NCBI RefSeq assembly: GCF_900100965.1
Contig: NZ_FMUJ01000005.1
Span: 310,001-374,000 of the forward strand
Source: Variovorax sp. EL159
GTDB lineage: Bacteria > Pseudomonadota > Gammaproteobacteria > Burkholderiales > Burkholderiaceae_C
Direction: 5' to 3'
DNA: 64,000 nucleotides
Part shown: piece after piece, positions 9,648 to 17,085 of the stretch
How positions within the stretch are numbered: the stretch's first letter is position 1
Layout of the letters: each line of letters opens with the position of its first letter
Made by a program: the position numbers and the translations under genes
The notes under the pieces: generated by a model
The model's database searches: none
Told to the model about the DNA's origin: nothing
Seen by the model: only the letters and a program-made list of their open reading frames with translations

Positions 9648-10105
9648 GCCGTGGCCTCCACCAGATGCTGCAGGTGCGCGTAGCCCGCTGCGCGGGCGAA
9701 ATCGGGAAGCTTCCAGAGCGCGCTGCCCACGCCCCAGGTGCCATTGGGCACATCGTGCAGGACGACTGAACTCAGCAGCTGGCGCTTGTCATTCGCGGGC
9801 ATCGCGGCCTTGAATGCCGCGTGCATCAAGTGGATGAACTGCGTGCGCGATGCCTCGTCCAGCACACCGGCAGGCAACTGCACGGTGGCCGCGCAAGGCA
9901 GGAACTTCGCCGTGACGTCGGCCCCACCGCATGTCCAGTCGCCGGCCGCGATCTCTTCGATCAGCACCCAGCAAAGAAACTGCTTCGCCGGGTCGGCCGG
10001 AATCTGTTCGGCGGCCGATGCGGCTTCCCTGATCTTCTGGACGAGCGCTGCCCGGCTGTCGCCGGGAAAGGCGCCTTGTGGAATCTTGACGAGGATGTGG
10101 GGCAT
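9644..10105 (-). CDS. Tautomerase family protein, two-repeat
   Basis: A 153-residue protein whose sequence after Met is PHILVKIPQGAFPG. Proline directly after the initiator is the catalytic base of the 4-oxalocrotonate tautomerase superfamily. A second, weaker beta-alpha unit (CAATVQLPAGVLDEAS, then an amphipathic helix) follows, giving the fused two-unit length typical of cis-CaaD/MSAD-like or double-length tautomerases. The second unit lacks an N-terminal Pro. The ATG at 10105 is chosen because it places Pro at position 2. The gene is divergent from the AraC-type regulator at 10197, its likely controller. Confidence 0.75.
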   Translation of the reverse strand: MPHILVKIPQGAFPGDSRAALVQKIREAASAAEQIPADPAKQFLCWVLIEEIAAGDWTCGGADVTAKFLPCAATVQLPAGVLDEASRTQFIHLMHAAFKAAMPANDKRQLLSSVVLHDVPNGTWGVGSALWKLPDFARAAGYAHLQHLVEATA

Positions 10106-10196
10106 GGGTGCGCCTGCTGATGTGAAGCTTGTATTGGAGCGATCCCGTTGCCAGAATGACAGTGTCTGTTTTGACTGTTTTAAGGCGCTATCCGAC

Positions 10197-11162
10197 ATGC
10201 ATGATTTCACCGTCCTGGTTCTGGAGGACGCATATGCCAGCAGCGTGGCGGTCACGCTCGACATCCTCGCTGCGGCAAGTGCGTTGGCGGCCAGGGCAGG
10301 CGTGGCCGCGCCGCGCTGGCGCCTCTGCTCGGCCGAAGGCGGCACGGTGCGGCTCCAGGGCGGCATGAACATCGACACCGCCAGGCTGCCCGCAAGGCCC
10401 AGGGACGACCGTTCGACATGGGTGCTGCCGGGCCTGGGGTTGAACACATCGGCACAGGTCCGGCAACGCCTCGAAGACGCCGATACGGCCAAGGCCGTTG
10501 CCGGCCTCGCGCGGCATGCGCGGGCGGGTGGGCCTGTGGCTGCATCGTGTTCGGCAGTGTTCCTGCTGCACGCTGCGGGCCTGCTTGAAGGCCGGCGCGC
10601 CACCACTTCATGGTGGCACGCACCACTGCTTCAAAGAATGGCGCCGGGCTGCACCGTCGATGCTGACCGCATGGTGTGTTCCGATGGCCCCGTGGTCACG
10701 GCTGGTGCCGCCTTCGCCCAGACCGATCTCATGCTGCACCTGCTGCGTGAGCGCTTCGGCAACGCACTGGCCGACCTGGTCTCGCGCATGCTGCTGATCG
10801 ACGGGCGTCAGGCGCAGGCGCCGTTCATCGTTCCCGAGGCGATGGCCAGCGGCAACGACCTCGTGGCCAAGGTCGCCGCGCGCATCGAGTCCGCGTTGCC
10901 CGCCCCACCGACCGTGAGCGCCCTGGCACGTGAGTTCTGCATGTCCGAGCGTACGCTGTCGCGCCACATCCAGAAGGCGACTGGCAAGAGCACGCAGGCG
11001 CTGGTGCTGGGCGTCAGGCTGCGCCGCGCGCGGGCGCTGCTCGAAACCAGCCGCATGACGGTCGAACAGGTGGCCGGCGCCGTCGGGTACCAGGACGCCA
11101 CCGCATTGCGACGCCTGATGAAGAAGGTGACCGGCGCGAACCCGAGCCGGTACCGCTGCTGA
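10197..11162 (+). CDS. GlxA-type regulator: DJ-1/PfpI domain plus AraC HTH
   Basis: A 321-residue transcription factor. Residues 1-180 form a DJ-1/PfpI-like sensor domain (MHDFTVLVLEDAYASS start, AASCSAVFLLHAAGLLEGR at the nucleophile elbow, ATTSWW). Residues 215-320 form an AraC DNA-binding domain with both helix-turn-helix units (ALAREFCMSERTLSRHIQKA and VAGAVGYQDATALRRLMKK). It is divergent from the tautomerase/dienelactone hydrolase pair with 91 bases between starts, so it most likely regulates that pair. The ATG at 10197 is preferred because the sensor domain begins directly there. Confidence 0.9.
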   Translation: MHDFTVLVLEDAYASSVAVTLDILAAASALAARAGVAAPRWRLCSAEGGTVRLQGGMNIDTARLPARPRDDRSTWVLPGLGLNTSAQVRQRLEDADTAKAVAGLARHARAGGPVAASCSAVFLLHAAGLLEGRRATTSWWHAPLLQRMAPGCTVDADRMVCSDGPVVTAGAAFAQTDLMLHLLRERFGNALADLVSRMLLIDGRQAQAPFIVPEAMASGNDLVAKVAARIESALPAPPTVSALAREFCMSERTLSRHIQKATGKSTQALVLGVRLRRARALLETSRMTVEQVAGAVGYQDATALRRLMKKVTGANPSRYRC

Positions 11163-11182
11163 TCGAAGCGCGCTGCTTCCGA

Positions 11183-12220
11183 TTACTTCTTGCGCGCCGC
11201 AATCGCCTTCTCGGCGTTCGCGACCAGCTCCACGCCCACGGTGGACTTCCACTTGTCGTACACCGGCCGCGTCGCCTTCACGAAGGCTTCGCGCTCTGCC
11301 GGCGTGAGGTTGGTCACCGTCACGCCCATGCCCGCGATGTCTTTCAGCACAGGCTTGTCGGCTTCCACCAGGCCCTTGCGCGCGATGGCGATTTCTTCCT
11401 TGCCGGCATCGATGGCCGCCTGGCGCACGATGGCCTGATCGGCCGGTGTCCACGAGGCCCAGATTTCCTTGTTGACCACGAACACCAGCGGGTCGGCCAC
11501 GTAGCCCCAGGTGGTCACGAACTTCTGGCCCACGGTCTGCATCTTGAGCACGGTGAACAGGAACAGCGGGTTCTCTTGCCCATCAACCGCGCCGCTCGCG
11601 AGCGCGGGTTGTGCATCGGCCCAGCTCATCTGCGTGGGGTTGGCGCCGAGTGCGGTGAACATGTCCGAATAGATGGGCGAACCGACCACGCGGATCTTCA
11701 TGCCCTTCATGTCCGCGGGCGACTTGATCGGCTTCTTCGAGTTGGTGATCTCGCGGTAGCCGTTCTCGCCCCAGGCGAGCGGCACGACGCCGGCCTTCTC
11801 GAGCGTCTTGAACATCTCCTTGCCGACGTCGCCTTGCGTGAGCGCATCGATGGCCGCGTAGTCGGGCATCAGGAAGGGCATGGAAAACAGGTTGAGCTGC
11901 TTGACCTGCGGCGACCAGTTGATGGTCGAGCCCACGGCCATGTCGATGACGCCCTGGCGCAGCGCGCTGAACTCGCGGGTCTGGTCACCCTGGATGAGTG
12001 ACACGCCGGGGTACAGCTTGATGTTGATGCGGCCCTGGGTGCGCTCCTTGACCATGTCGGCCCAGATCTTTCCGGCCTGGCCCCAGGGCGTCGGCGGGCC
12101 GAGCACGAGGGACATCTTGTATTCGGGCTTGTAGTTGCCTTGCGCGATGGCGGCGGTACTGGCAAAGCCGAATGCAGTCGCGGCCACGGCAAGGCCCAGC
12201 AGGGTGCGGCGGAATTTCAT
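11183..12220 (-). CDS. dctP: TRAP transporter solute-binding protein
   Basis: DctP-type periplasmic receptor of 345 residues. Signal peptide at residues 1-27 (MKFRRTLLGLAVAATAFGFA start, cleavage near AIAQ). Family hallmarks: LVLGPPTPWGQAGKIWADMV, the MKIRVVGSPIYSDMFTALGA region containing the conserved Arg that binds substrate carboxylate, and ADAQPALASGAVDGQENP. It is the third gene of a dctQ-dctM-dctP unit and should hand a carboxylate to the DctQM sodium symporter. Unlike its neighbours it is separated from dctM by about 110 bases, which include an interspersed repeat. Confidence 0.93.
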   Translation of the reverse strand: MKFRRTLLGLAVAATAFGFASTAAIAQGNYKPEYKMSLVLGPPTPWGQAGKIWADMVKERTQGRINIKLYPGVSLIQGDQTREFSALRQGVIDMAVGSTINWSPQVKQLNLFSMPFLMPDYAAIDALTQGDVGKEMFKTLEKAGVVPLAWGENGYREITNSKKPIKSPADMKGMKIRVVGSPIYSDMFTALGANPTQMSWADAQPALASGAVDGQENPLFLFTVLKMQTVGQKFVTTWGYVADPLVFVVNKEIWASWTPADQAIVRQAAIDAGKEEIAIARKGLVEADKPVLKDIAGMGVTVTNLTPAEREAFVKATRPVYDKWKSTVGVELVANAEKAIAARKK

Positions 12221-12291
12221 GAGACGTCTCCTTATTGTTTGAACACTGACTGGCACTGAAAACTTTTCAATGGAACGCGAGGGGCGCGTTG

Positions 12292-12329
12292 TTCGGGGCG
12301 AGTGCACAGGACACCGGGTACTCCCCTCC
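12292..12329 (+). repeat. Interspersed repeat, half-unit copy 1
   Basis: These 38 bases match 14408-14445 at 35 positions by hand alignment, ending in ACCGGGTACTCCCCTCC. The copy abuts the dctM stop and contains only the left arm of the palindromic unit seen complete at 14408-14513. It lies between dctM and dctP, so it becomes part of their transcript. Confidence 0.75.
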
Positions 12330-13628
12330 TTAGTACCCAAGCTTGCGCGGCAACCACAGCGCCAGTTCCGGAAAGATGATGACCAGCACCATCACCACGA
12401 ACATCGAGAACAGCATCCAGCCCACCCATCGCACCGTCTCTTCCATGCGCACATTGGCGATGCGGCACGACACCATGAGGTTGACCGCGAGCGGCGGCGT
12501 GAACTGGCCCAACGCCACCTTCAGTGTGAGGATCACGCCGAACCACACCGGGTCCCACTTGTAGTGCTGCACGATGGGCAGCAACAGCGGCACGAAGATC
12601 AAAAAGATCGACACCCCATCGAGGAACATGCCCACCGTGATCAGCAGCAGGATCAGCAGCGCCAGGATGCCGTACTCGCCCAGCCCCGAATTCACGATGG
12701 CGCGCGTCACCGGATCGATCACGCCCAGCGTCGACAGCGAATACGCAAAGATGCCCGCCAGAGACACCACCAGCAGGATCACCGCCGACAGCTCGCCCGA
12801 CTCGCGCAGGATCACGAACAGGTCGCGCACCTTGATCGTTCGGTGGATGCACATGCCCACGAACAGGCCGTAGAACACCGCCACCACCGCCGCTTCGGTC
12901 GGCGTGAACCAGCCCGCACGCATGCCGCCGAGAATGAGCACCGGCGCAGCCAGGCCCCAGGTCGCTTCGCGAAAGCTCTTCCAGAACGGCGGGCGTGGCA
13001 AGGTCGATTCGAGCGCGCCCATCTTGTGCTTGCGGGCCAGCATCACGGCCGGGATCATCAACGCCAGGCCGGCCATCACGCCGGGGATCATGCCGGCCGC
13101 GAACAGCGCCGGCACCGACGCACCGGGCACCAGCACCGAGTACACGATGAACGCGACCGAAGGCGGAATCAGGATGTCGGTGGCCGCCGCCGCACCCACC
13201 ACGCTGGCCGAGAAGGCCGGCGGGTAGCCCGCGCGCGACATGGCCGCGATCATCACCGCGCCCACCGCCGCCGCATTGGCCGGGCCCGAACCCGAGATGC
13301 CGCCGAGAAACATCGCCACCGCAATCGCCACCAGTGGCAGCATGCCGGGGCCGCGCCCCACGATGGCAATCGCGAAGTTCACGAGCCGTAGCGCCACGCC
13401 CGAGCGGTCGAAGATGGAGCCCACCAGCACGAACATCGGAATGGCCAGCAGCGGGTACTTGCCCAGGCCCGCGTAGAAGTTCTGCGGCACGGCCAGCAGG
13501 CCGAACCATTGCGCGTCGCTATTGGCCAGCGCGATGCAGGCGGCACCGGCCAGGCCCAATGCGGCGCCGATGGGCACGCCCACCAGCATCATCGCCACGA
13601 AGGCGACGAAGAGAAGCGTGGCGATCAC
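12330..13628 (-). CDS. dctM: TRAP transporter large permease
   Basis: DctM-type membrane protein of 432 residues with about twelve hydrophobic spans. The family pattern is clear: MIATLLFVAFVAMMLVGVPIG at the start, SGSGPANAAAVGAVMIAAM, the PPSVAFIVYS segment and the C-terminal FTPPLAVNLMV. It catalyses sodium-coupled import of the substrate delivered by DctP. Its start overlaps the dctQ stop by four bases. Confidence 0.93.
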   Translation of the reverse strand: MIATLLFVAFVAMMLVGVPIGAALGLAGAACIALANSDAQWFGLLAVPQNFYAGLGKYPLLAIPMFVLVGSIFDRSGVALRLVNFAIAIVGRGPGMLPLVAIAVAMFLGGISGSGPANAAAVGAVMIAAMSRAGYPPAFSASVVGAAAATDILIPPSVAFIVYSVLVPGASVPALFAAGMIPGVMAGLALMIPAVMLARKHKMGALESTLPRPPFWKSFREATWGLAAPVLILGGMRAGWFTPTEAAVVAVFYGLFVGMCIHRTIKVRDLFVILRESGELSAVILLVVSLAGIFAYSLSTLGVIDPVTRAIVNSGLGEYGILALLILLLITVGMFLDGVSIFLIFVPLLLPIVQHYKWDPVWFGVILTLKVALGQFTPPLAVNLMVSCRIANVRMEETVRWVGWMLFSMFVVMVLVIIFPELALWLPRKLGY

Positions 13629-14254
13629 TTGGCGTCGCCCTTGCCGCTGCTGTTGTTGCTGCTATTGCTGCTGCTGCCGGTCTTCTTGCCGGTGGCGGGT
13701 GCATCGGACTTGTAGTTTGTCTTGCGGCCGCGGCGCACCATGAGCCCGATCGCGCGCAGCGCGATGGCAAACGACACGATCGGCAGCCAGATTGAATACC
13801 ACCAGGCCGGCAGGCCGATGCCCGGCGTGGTTTCTTCGAAGTGGTAGTCGTCCCACACCATGCGGATGCTGAGCGCGCCGATCAGCGTGAACAGGATCGC
13901 GATCGTCAGCGCGCCGAACTGCGCAAGCCGCTTGCGCCGCGCCATCGAGCCGCTTTCCGAGAAGTACTCGATGCGGATGTGCCGGTCGCGCGCCACGGCC
14001 GCCGAGCCGGCCACCAGCGCCAGCATGATCATGAGGAACACCGAGAACTCTTCGGTCCACGCGAACGACGAATCGGTGAAGTAGCGCACCAGCACGTTGG
14101 CAAAGGTGATGAGCGCCAGCGCACCCATGATGATGACCGTGAGCCAGTCCTCGATGGCCAGCGGCACCTTGGTCGGCTCGTCGGCGGCTTCGATGTCGGG
14201 GGGGAGGGGGCTGGCGGCGTCCAGCGTGGGGCCGGACTCGGGTGGAGTTGTCAT
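13625..14254 (-). CDS. dctQ: TRAP transporter small permease
   Basis: DctQ subunit of 209 residues with four hydrophobic spans between about residues 38 and 180 (WLTVIIMGALALITFANVLV first, and SFAWTEEFSVFLMIMLALVA, the typical WxEE motif of this family). The C-terminus is a low-complexity Ser/Asn tail. It is first in the operon and translationally coupled to dctM. Confidence 0.92.
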   Translation of the reverse strand: MTTPPESGPTLDAASPLPPDIEAADEPTKVPLAIEDWLTVIIMGALALITFANVLVRYFTDSSFAWTEEFSVFLMIMLALVAGSAAVARDRHIRIEYFSESGSMARRKRLAQFGALTIAILFTLIGALSIRMVWDDYHFEETTPGIGLPAWWYSIWLPIVSFAIALRAIGLMVRRGRKTNYKSDAPATGKKTGSSSNSSNNSSGKGDAK

Positions 14255-14755
14255 CGCAGGAAGGTCAGTGAGGCAAACGCCATGTCACCGGGCGGACGCC
14301 GGGATGCGATCCGTACACCTCGACAGGGAAACAACCTTCCATGCTAGGTCGTCGATGACCACGCATGTATCGGGGGTTTCCTTAGCAGCTGGGCCTGCTG
14401 AGCGGCTTTCGGGGCGTGTGTACAGGGCACCGGGTACTCCCCTCCGCGAATATCCCCCGGCCTTCGGCCTCCTCCTTTATTTCGCTGCGGGGAGTACCCG
14501 GTGCCTTGTGCACGATGAGGGCGGCTGTGGGGTTGGTGGGTCCAGCGCTGTGGTGGATTGCGGGTGGGCGTGCGGGGGCGTGCTACTGAGCTTTCGTGAG
14601 AGACGGGCGCTGGACAAGCAGAAGTCCGAAGGGCTGGTGTAGGTCGCGGCCGACTTTGGTATGAGTGCGTTCGATGTTCGCTTCTGAATCGTTTCAGCCC
14701 ACACAGGTAAGGATCGAGAGGTGCGGCGCAATACTTCGCCGACAATCCTGGCTCT
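14255..14755. other. Non-coding stretch at the left edge of the accessory island
   Basis: No credible gene is seen. It contains the complete palindromic repeat (14408-14513) and then about 240 bases of lower-GC sequence leading to the toxin gene. Open frames here are short or repeat-encoded, sharing the peptide GGGRRPGDIRG with the copy at 19268. Confidence 0.6.
14408..14513. repeat. Interspersed palindromic repeat, complete copy 2
   Basis: Two 25-base arms (14418-14442 and 14489-14513) are inverted copies matching at 23 positions. Both contain the motif ACCGGGTACTCCCC or its complement. They enclose a 44-base core (14443-14486) that matches 19268-19311 in inverted orientation at 42 positions. 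The core itself holds a GGCC-GAA-GGCC type hairpin. No transposase is present, so it looks like a non-autonomous or REP/MITE-like element. Confidence 0.8.
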
Positions 14756-15088
14756 ATGCCGCTTGAGATTGCCTTTCAGACGAGGGAGTTGCGTGCCACC
14801 TGTGAAAGCCCGACGAGGGCGAAGCGGGAGCTTGGCGAGCTAGGCAGCAAGGCGCTGCGCCGGGTGCTGGCCGACATGAACGCGGTTGAAACTGTCGCCG
14901 AACTGTTTGATATGGGGCTCGAAATTGAGAGTTGCACGCAGGAGCACGGAATGCTACGGTTCCAGTTAAGCGAAGGACTTAGCCTCTTCTGCAATGTGAT
15001 TCAGCAAAGCGCGCCGATGAATGGTGAAACGATTGATTGGGCTCAAGTGGCGAGACTCAAGGTCGCCCGCATCGGGGGCGGCAAGTGA
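14756..15088 (+). CDS. HigB-like (RelE superfamily) toxin
   Basis: A 110-residue protein beginning MPLEIAFQTRELRATCESPT, like the killer-protein branch of the RelE/HigB family, which starts with a short strand, then RELxxxC and a helical KRELGELGSKALRRVLADM unit. The final strands (MLRFQLSEGLSLFCNVI) fit the family core. Members are ribosome-associated mRNA endonucleases. The usual C-terminal catalytic Arg/His/Tyr cluster is not obvious, so activity is uncertain. The stop overlaps the GTG start of the antitoxin-like gene (GTGA), in toxin-first order as in higBA. Assigned from pattern and context. Confidence 0.7.
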   Translation: MPLEIAFQTRELRATCESPTRAKRELGELGSKALRRVLADMNAVETVAELFDMGLEIESCTQEHGMLRFQLSEGLSLFCNVIQQSAPMNGETIDWAQVARLKVARIGGGK

Positions 15089-16158
15089 GTGTCTCTGCTG
15101 AATTTCTCCCTGCATGGGCGTCTCCTCCAGGCGAGACCGTTCGAGAACTCGCCCAGCGGAAGGGGCTGACACAAGCGGTCGTTGCCAGCGCCCTCGGCGT
15201 TGCGGAAAGTGCTCTCGCTCGCGTGCTCGATGGCGATTTACCCATCACCGAAGCGAGAGCGGAAAGACTTGCGGCCTCTGTCGGGGCTACGCCTCGTTTC
15301 TGGCTTGCACGTGAGGCGCAGTACCGCCATGCATTGCAGGCAATTCACGATGACACCCGTGCCTGGGTATCCAGCCTTCCGTTCGCCGACATGGCGAAGT
15401 TTGGATGGTTGAGTGCCGCGAGCACGGCCGCGGACAAACTCCACCAAGCTTTCGCCTTTTTCGGCGTGTCGAGCGTCGATGAATGGCGGGATACGTGGCT
15501 TTCGGAACGCGCCGGCTTGACGGCGTACAGGACCTCGCCAGTCTTTACGACGCAAGGCGCGTCTGCTGCTGCTTGGCTTCGACAGGGTGAGCAGGCCGCG
15601 AGCCGCATCAGCACCGCGCAATGGTCCCGCGCCGACTTCGAGCGAATCCTGCCGGAGTTGAAGCCGCTGACGAGGGTTGAGAAGCCCACGGAATTTATCC
15701 ATCAGCTTCAGCGTAGGTGTGCCGAGTGCGGGGTCGCAGTTGTCATTGTCCGGACCCCCAAAGGCTGCCCGGCAAGCGGTGCAACACGGGTTAGAAATGG
15801 TCAAGCCATCCTTCAGCTCAGTGCTCGGTATCTGCGTGACGACAGCTTCTGGTTCACCTTTTTCCACGAGGCCGGGCATCTGGTTTTACACGAGGATCGC
15901 CTGTTCCTTGAGTGGTCTGAGAAGCGGCATCTCGATGAGAAAGAGGAGCGGGAAGCCAATGACTTCGCTGGGAAGGTTCTGATTCCGCCGTCGCAAGAGG
16001 CTGCGCTGCGCGCGCTTCCTCATGAGTACAAGGCTGTCATGAGGTTTGCGCGAAAGCTCTCGGTGTCGCCGGGAATCGTGGTTGGTCAGCTTCAACACCG
16101 AGGCTTAGTGCCTAGGGACAAGCTCAACTTCCTGAAGAAACGATATACCTGGGGCTAA
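15085..16158 (+). CDS. HigA-type HTH protein fused to ImmA/IrrE metallopeptidase
   Basis: A 357-residue fusion. Residues 10-75 form a HigA/XRE helix-turn-helix (GETVRELAQRKGLTQAVVAS, then TEARAERLAASVGATPRFWL). The C-terminal half is an ImmA/IrrE zinc peptidase: HEXXH as HEAGH at 261-265 and a third-ligand helix EREANDFAGKVLIP around 288-301. The likely start is GTG at 15085, overlapping the toxin stop; it has no strong ribosome site and should rely on translational coupling. The protein would bind its own promoter, neutralise the toxin, and perhaps cleave itself or a partner on a signal, as ImmA and IrrE do with their repressors. It ends 3 bases before the stop of the convergent pyrophosphorylase-like gene. 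Confidence 0.85.
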   Translation: MSVSAEFLPAWASPPGETVRELAQRKGLTQAVVASALGVAESALARVLDGDLPITEARAERLAASVGATPRFWLAREAQYRHALQAIHDDTRAWVSSLPFADMAKFGWLSAASTAADKLHQAFAFFGVSSVDEWRDTWLSERAGLTAYRTSPVFTTQGASAAAWLRQGEQAASRISTAQWSRADFERILPELKPLTRVEKPTEFIHQLQRRCAECGVAVVIVRTPKGCPASGATRVRNGQAILQLSARYLRDDSFWFTFFHEAGHLVLHEDRLFLEWSEKRHLDEKEEREANDFAGKVLIPPSQEAALRALPHEYKAVMRFARKLSVSPGIVVGQLQHRGLVPRDKLNFLKKRYTWG

Positions 16159-16161
16159 TTG

Positions 16162-17085
16162 CTACCCGCGGAAGGGCAGATATTTCCCGGGGCTCTTCTG
16201 CCAGTTGCACATGGCATCCTCCATAACCTGCATGCCGACGCCCAAGTGCTTCTCCAGGGCGGCAACGCGCGCTTCGAGGGTCTTGGCACTGGTATTCGAG
16301 TCGATTTGCCCGTCGAATAGCAAGCGTGCCCCTTTCTTGGGACCGGTGGCCTCGTTCATGTACGTCGAGTTGGCATCAATCGCGGCGAGGCCGACCTTAG
16401 CGAGCATTGTGAGGTAGTCGAAACGTCCGGTGCGCCCGAAGCTCATTACTGCGTCCATCGAGTCATATAGCAGTGCGAATGCTCGTCGGGGATGGCCTTC
16501 CGCCTGTGCCAGCGCGCTCGCGATCATCTTGTCGTGCGAGCCGTTCTCTTTGACCCATTCGACGTAGGTACTAACGACGACGCTGGTGCCGCGAGCGCCT
16601 TGCTTGAGAGACTCGTACTTGCGGTGATTGCCGAACTTGCCCTTGAAGTCGGCGCGGTTGTCCTCGAGCCATTCGCCATAGGCTATCGGATCAGCGGCAA
16701 CTCGCGGCCAGGTCCAAGGCGTGTCCTCAAGCGAACCGTACAACTCGCGCGCAAGCAGCCATTCGGTGCGCAGGTTCCGGCCGCAATGCGTGGCGAGGAA
16801 TACCAGCCAGAACGCCTCCTCCCGGTGTCCGTCAGACGCCTTGAGCATTGCTGCCCTAATAGGGTCGAACAGGGTGCTCTTTGGGTCGGCACGCAGCAGG
16901 CTAATGGGCCGGGCCCGTACCCTATGCACGTACTCGACGCGCTGGAGACTGTCGATGAGCTGATCCACGAAGGTCAGCATGTTCTCCACGGGGACGATGC
17001 CGGTCAGTGGCATCTGTTCTTTGTGGAACTCCATCAGCTGTGCTTCGAGAGTCTCACTTCGCTGCTTCTTCTCGGGGCCTTTCAT
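16162..17085 (-). CDS. Alpha-glutamyl/putrescinyl-thymine pyrophosphorylase clade 3-like protein
   Basis: A 307-residue protein recognised from its conserved blocks: FWLVFLATHCGRNLRTEWLL (93-112), GKFGNHRKYESL (149-160), YVEWV, SMDAVMSFGRTGRFDYLTML (209-228) and a C-terminal MQVMEDAMCNWQKSPGKY. These match the aGPT-Pplase3 family, predicted by comparative genomics to be helix-hairpin-helix glycosylase-fold enzymes that attach amino acids or polyamines to modified pyrimidines. The function is prediction, not proven. The ATG at 17085 overlaps the stop of the thymidylate-synthase-like gene by four bases, so the two are co-translated. A purely DNA-repair glycosylase role is an alternative. Confidence 0.75.
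   Translation of the reverse strand: MKGPEKKQRSETLEAQLMEFHKEQMPLTGIVPVENMLTFVDQLIDSLQRVEYVHRVRARPISLLRADPKSTLFDPIRAAMLKASDGHREEAFWLVFLATHCGRNLRTEWLLARELYGSLEDTPWTWPRVAADPIAYGEWLEDNRADFKGKFGNHRKYESLKQGARGTSVVVSTYVEWVKENGSHDKMIASALAQAEGHPRRAFALLYDSMDAVMSFGRTGRFDYLTMLAKVGLAAIDANSTYMNEATGPKKGARLLFDGQIDSNTSAKTLEARVAALEKHLGVGMQVMEDAMCNWQKSPGKYLPFRG

Noticed and set aside
14344..14745. Minus-strand frame containing GGGRRPGDIRG
   Set aside because: It is encoded by the repeat core, and the same peptide arises from the copy at 19268; no domain or ribosome site.
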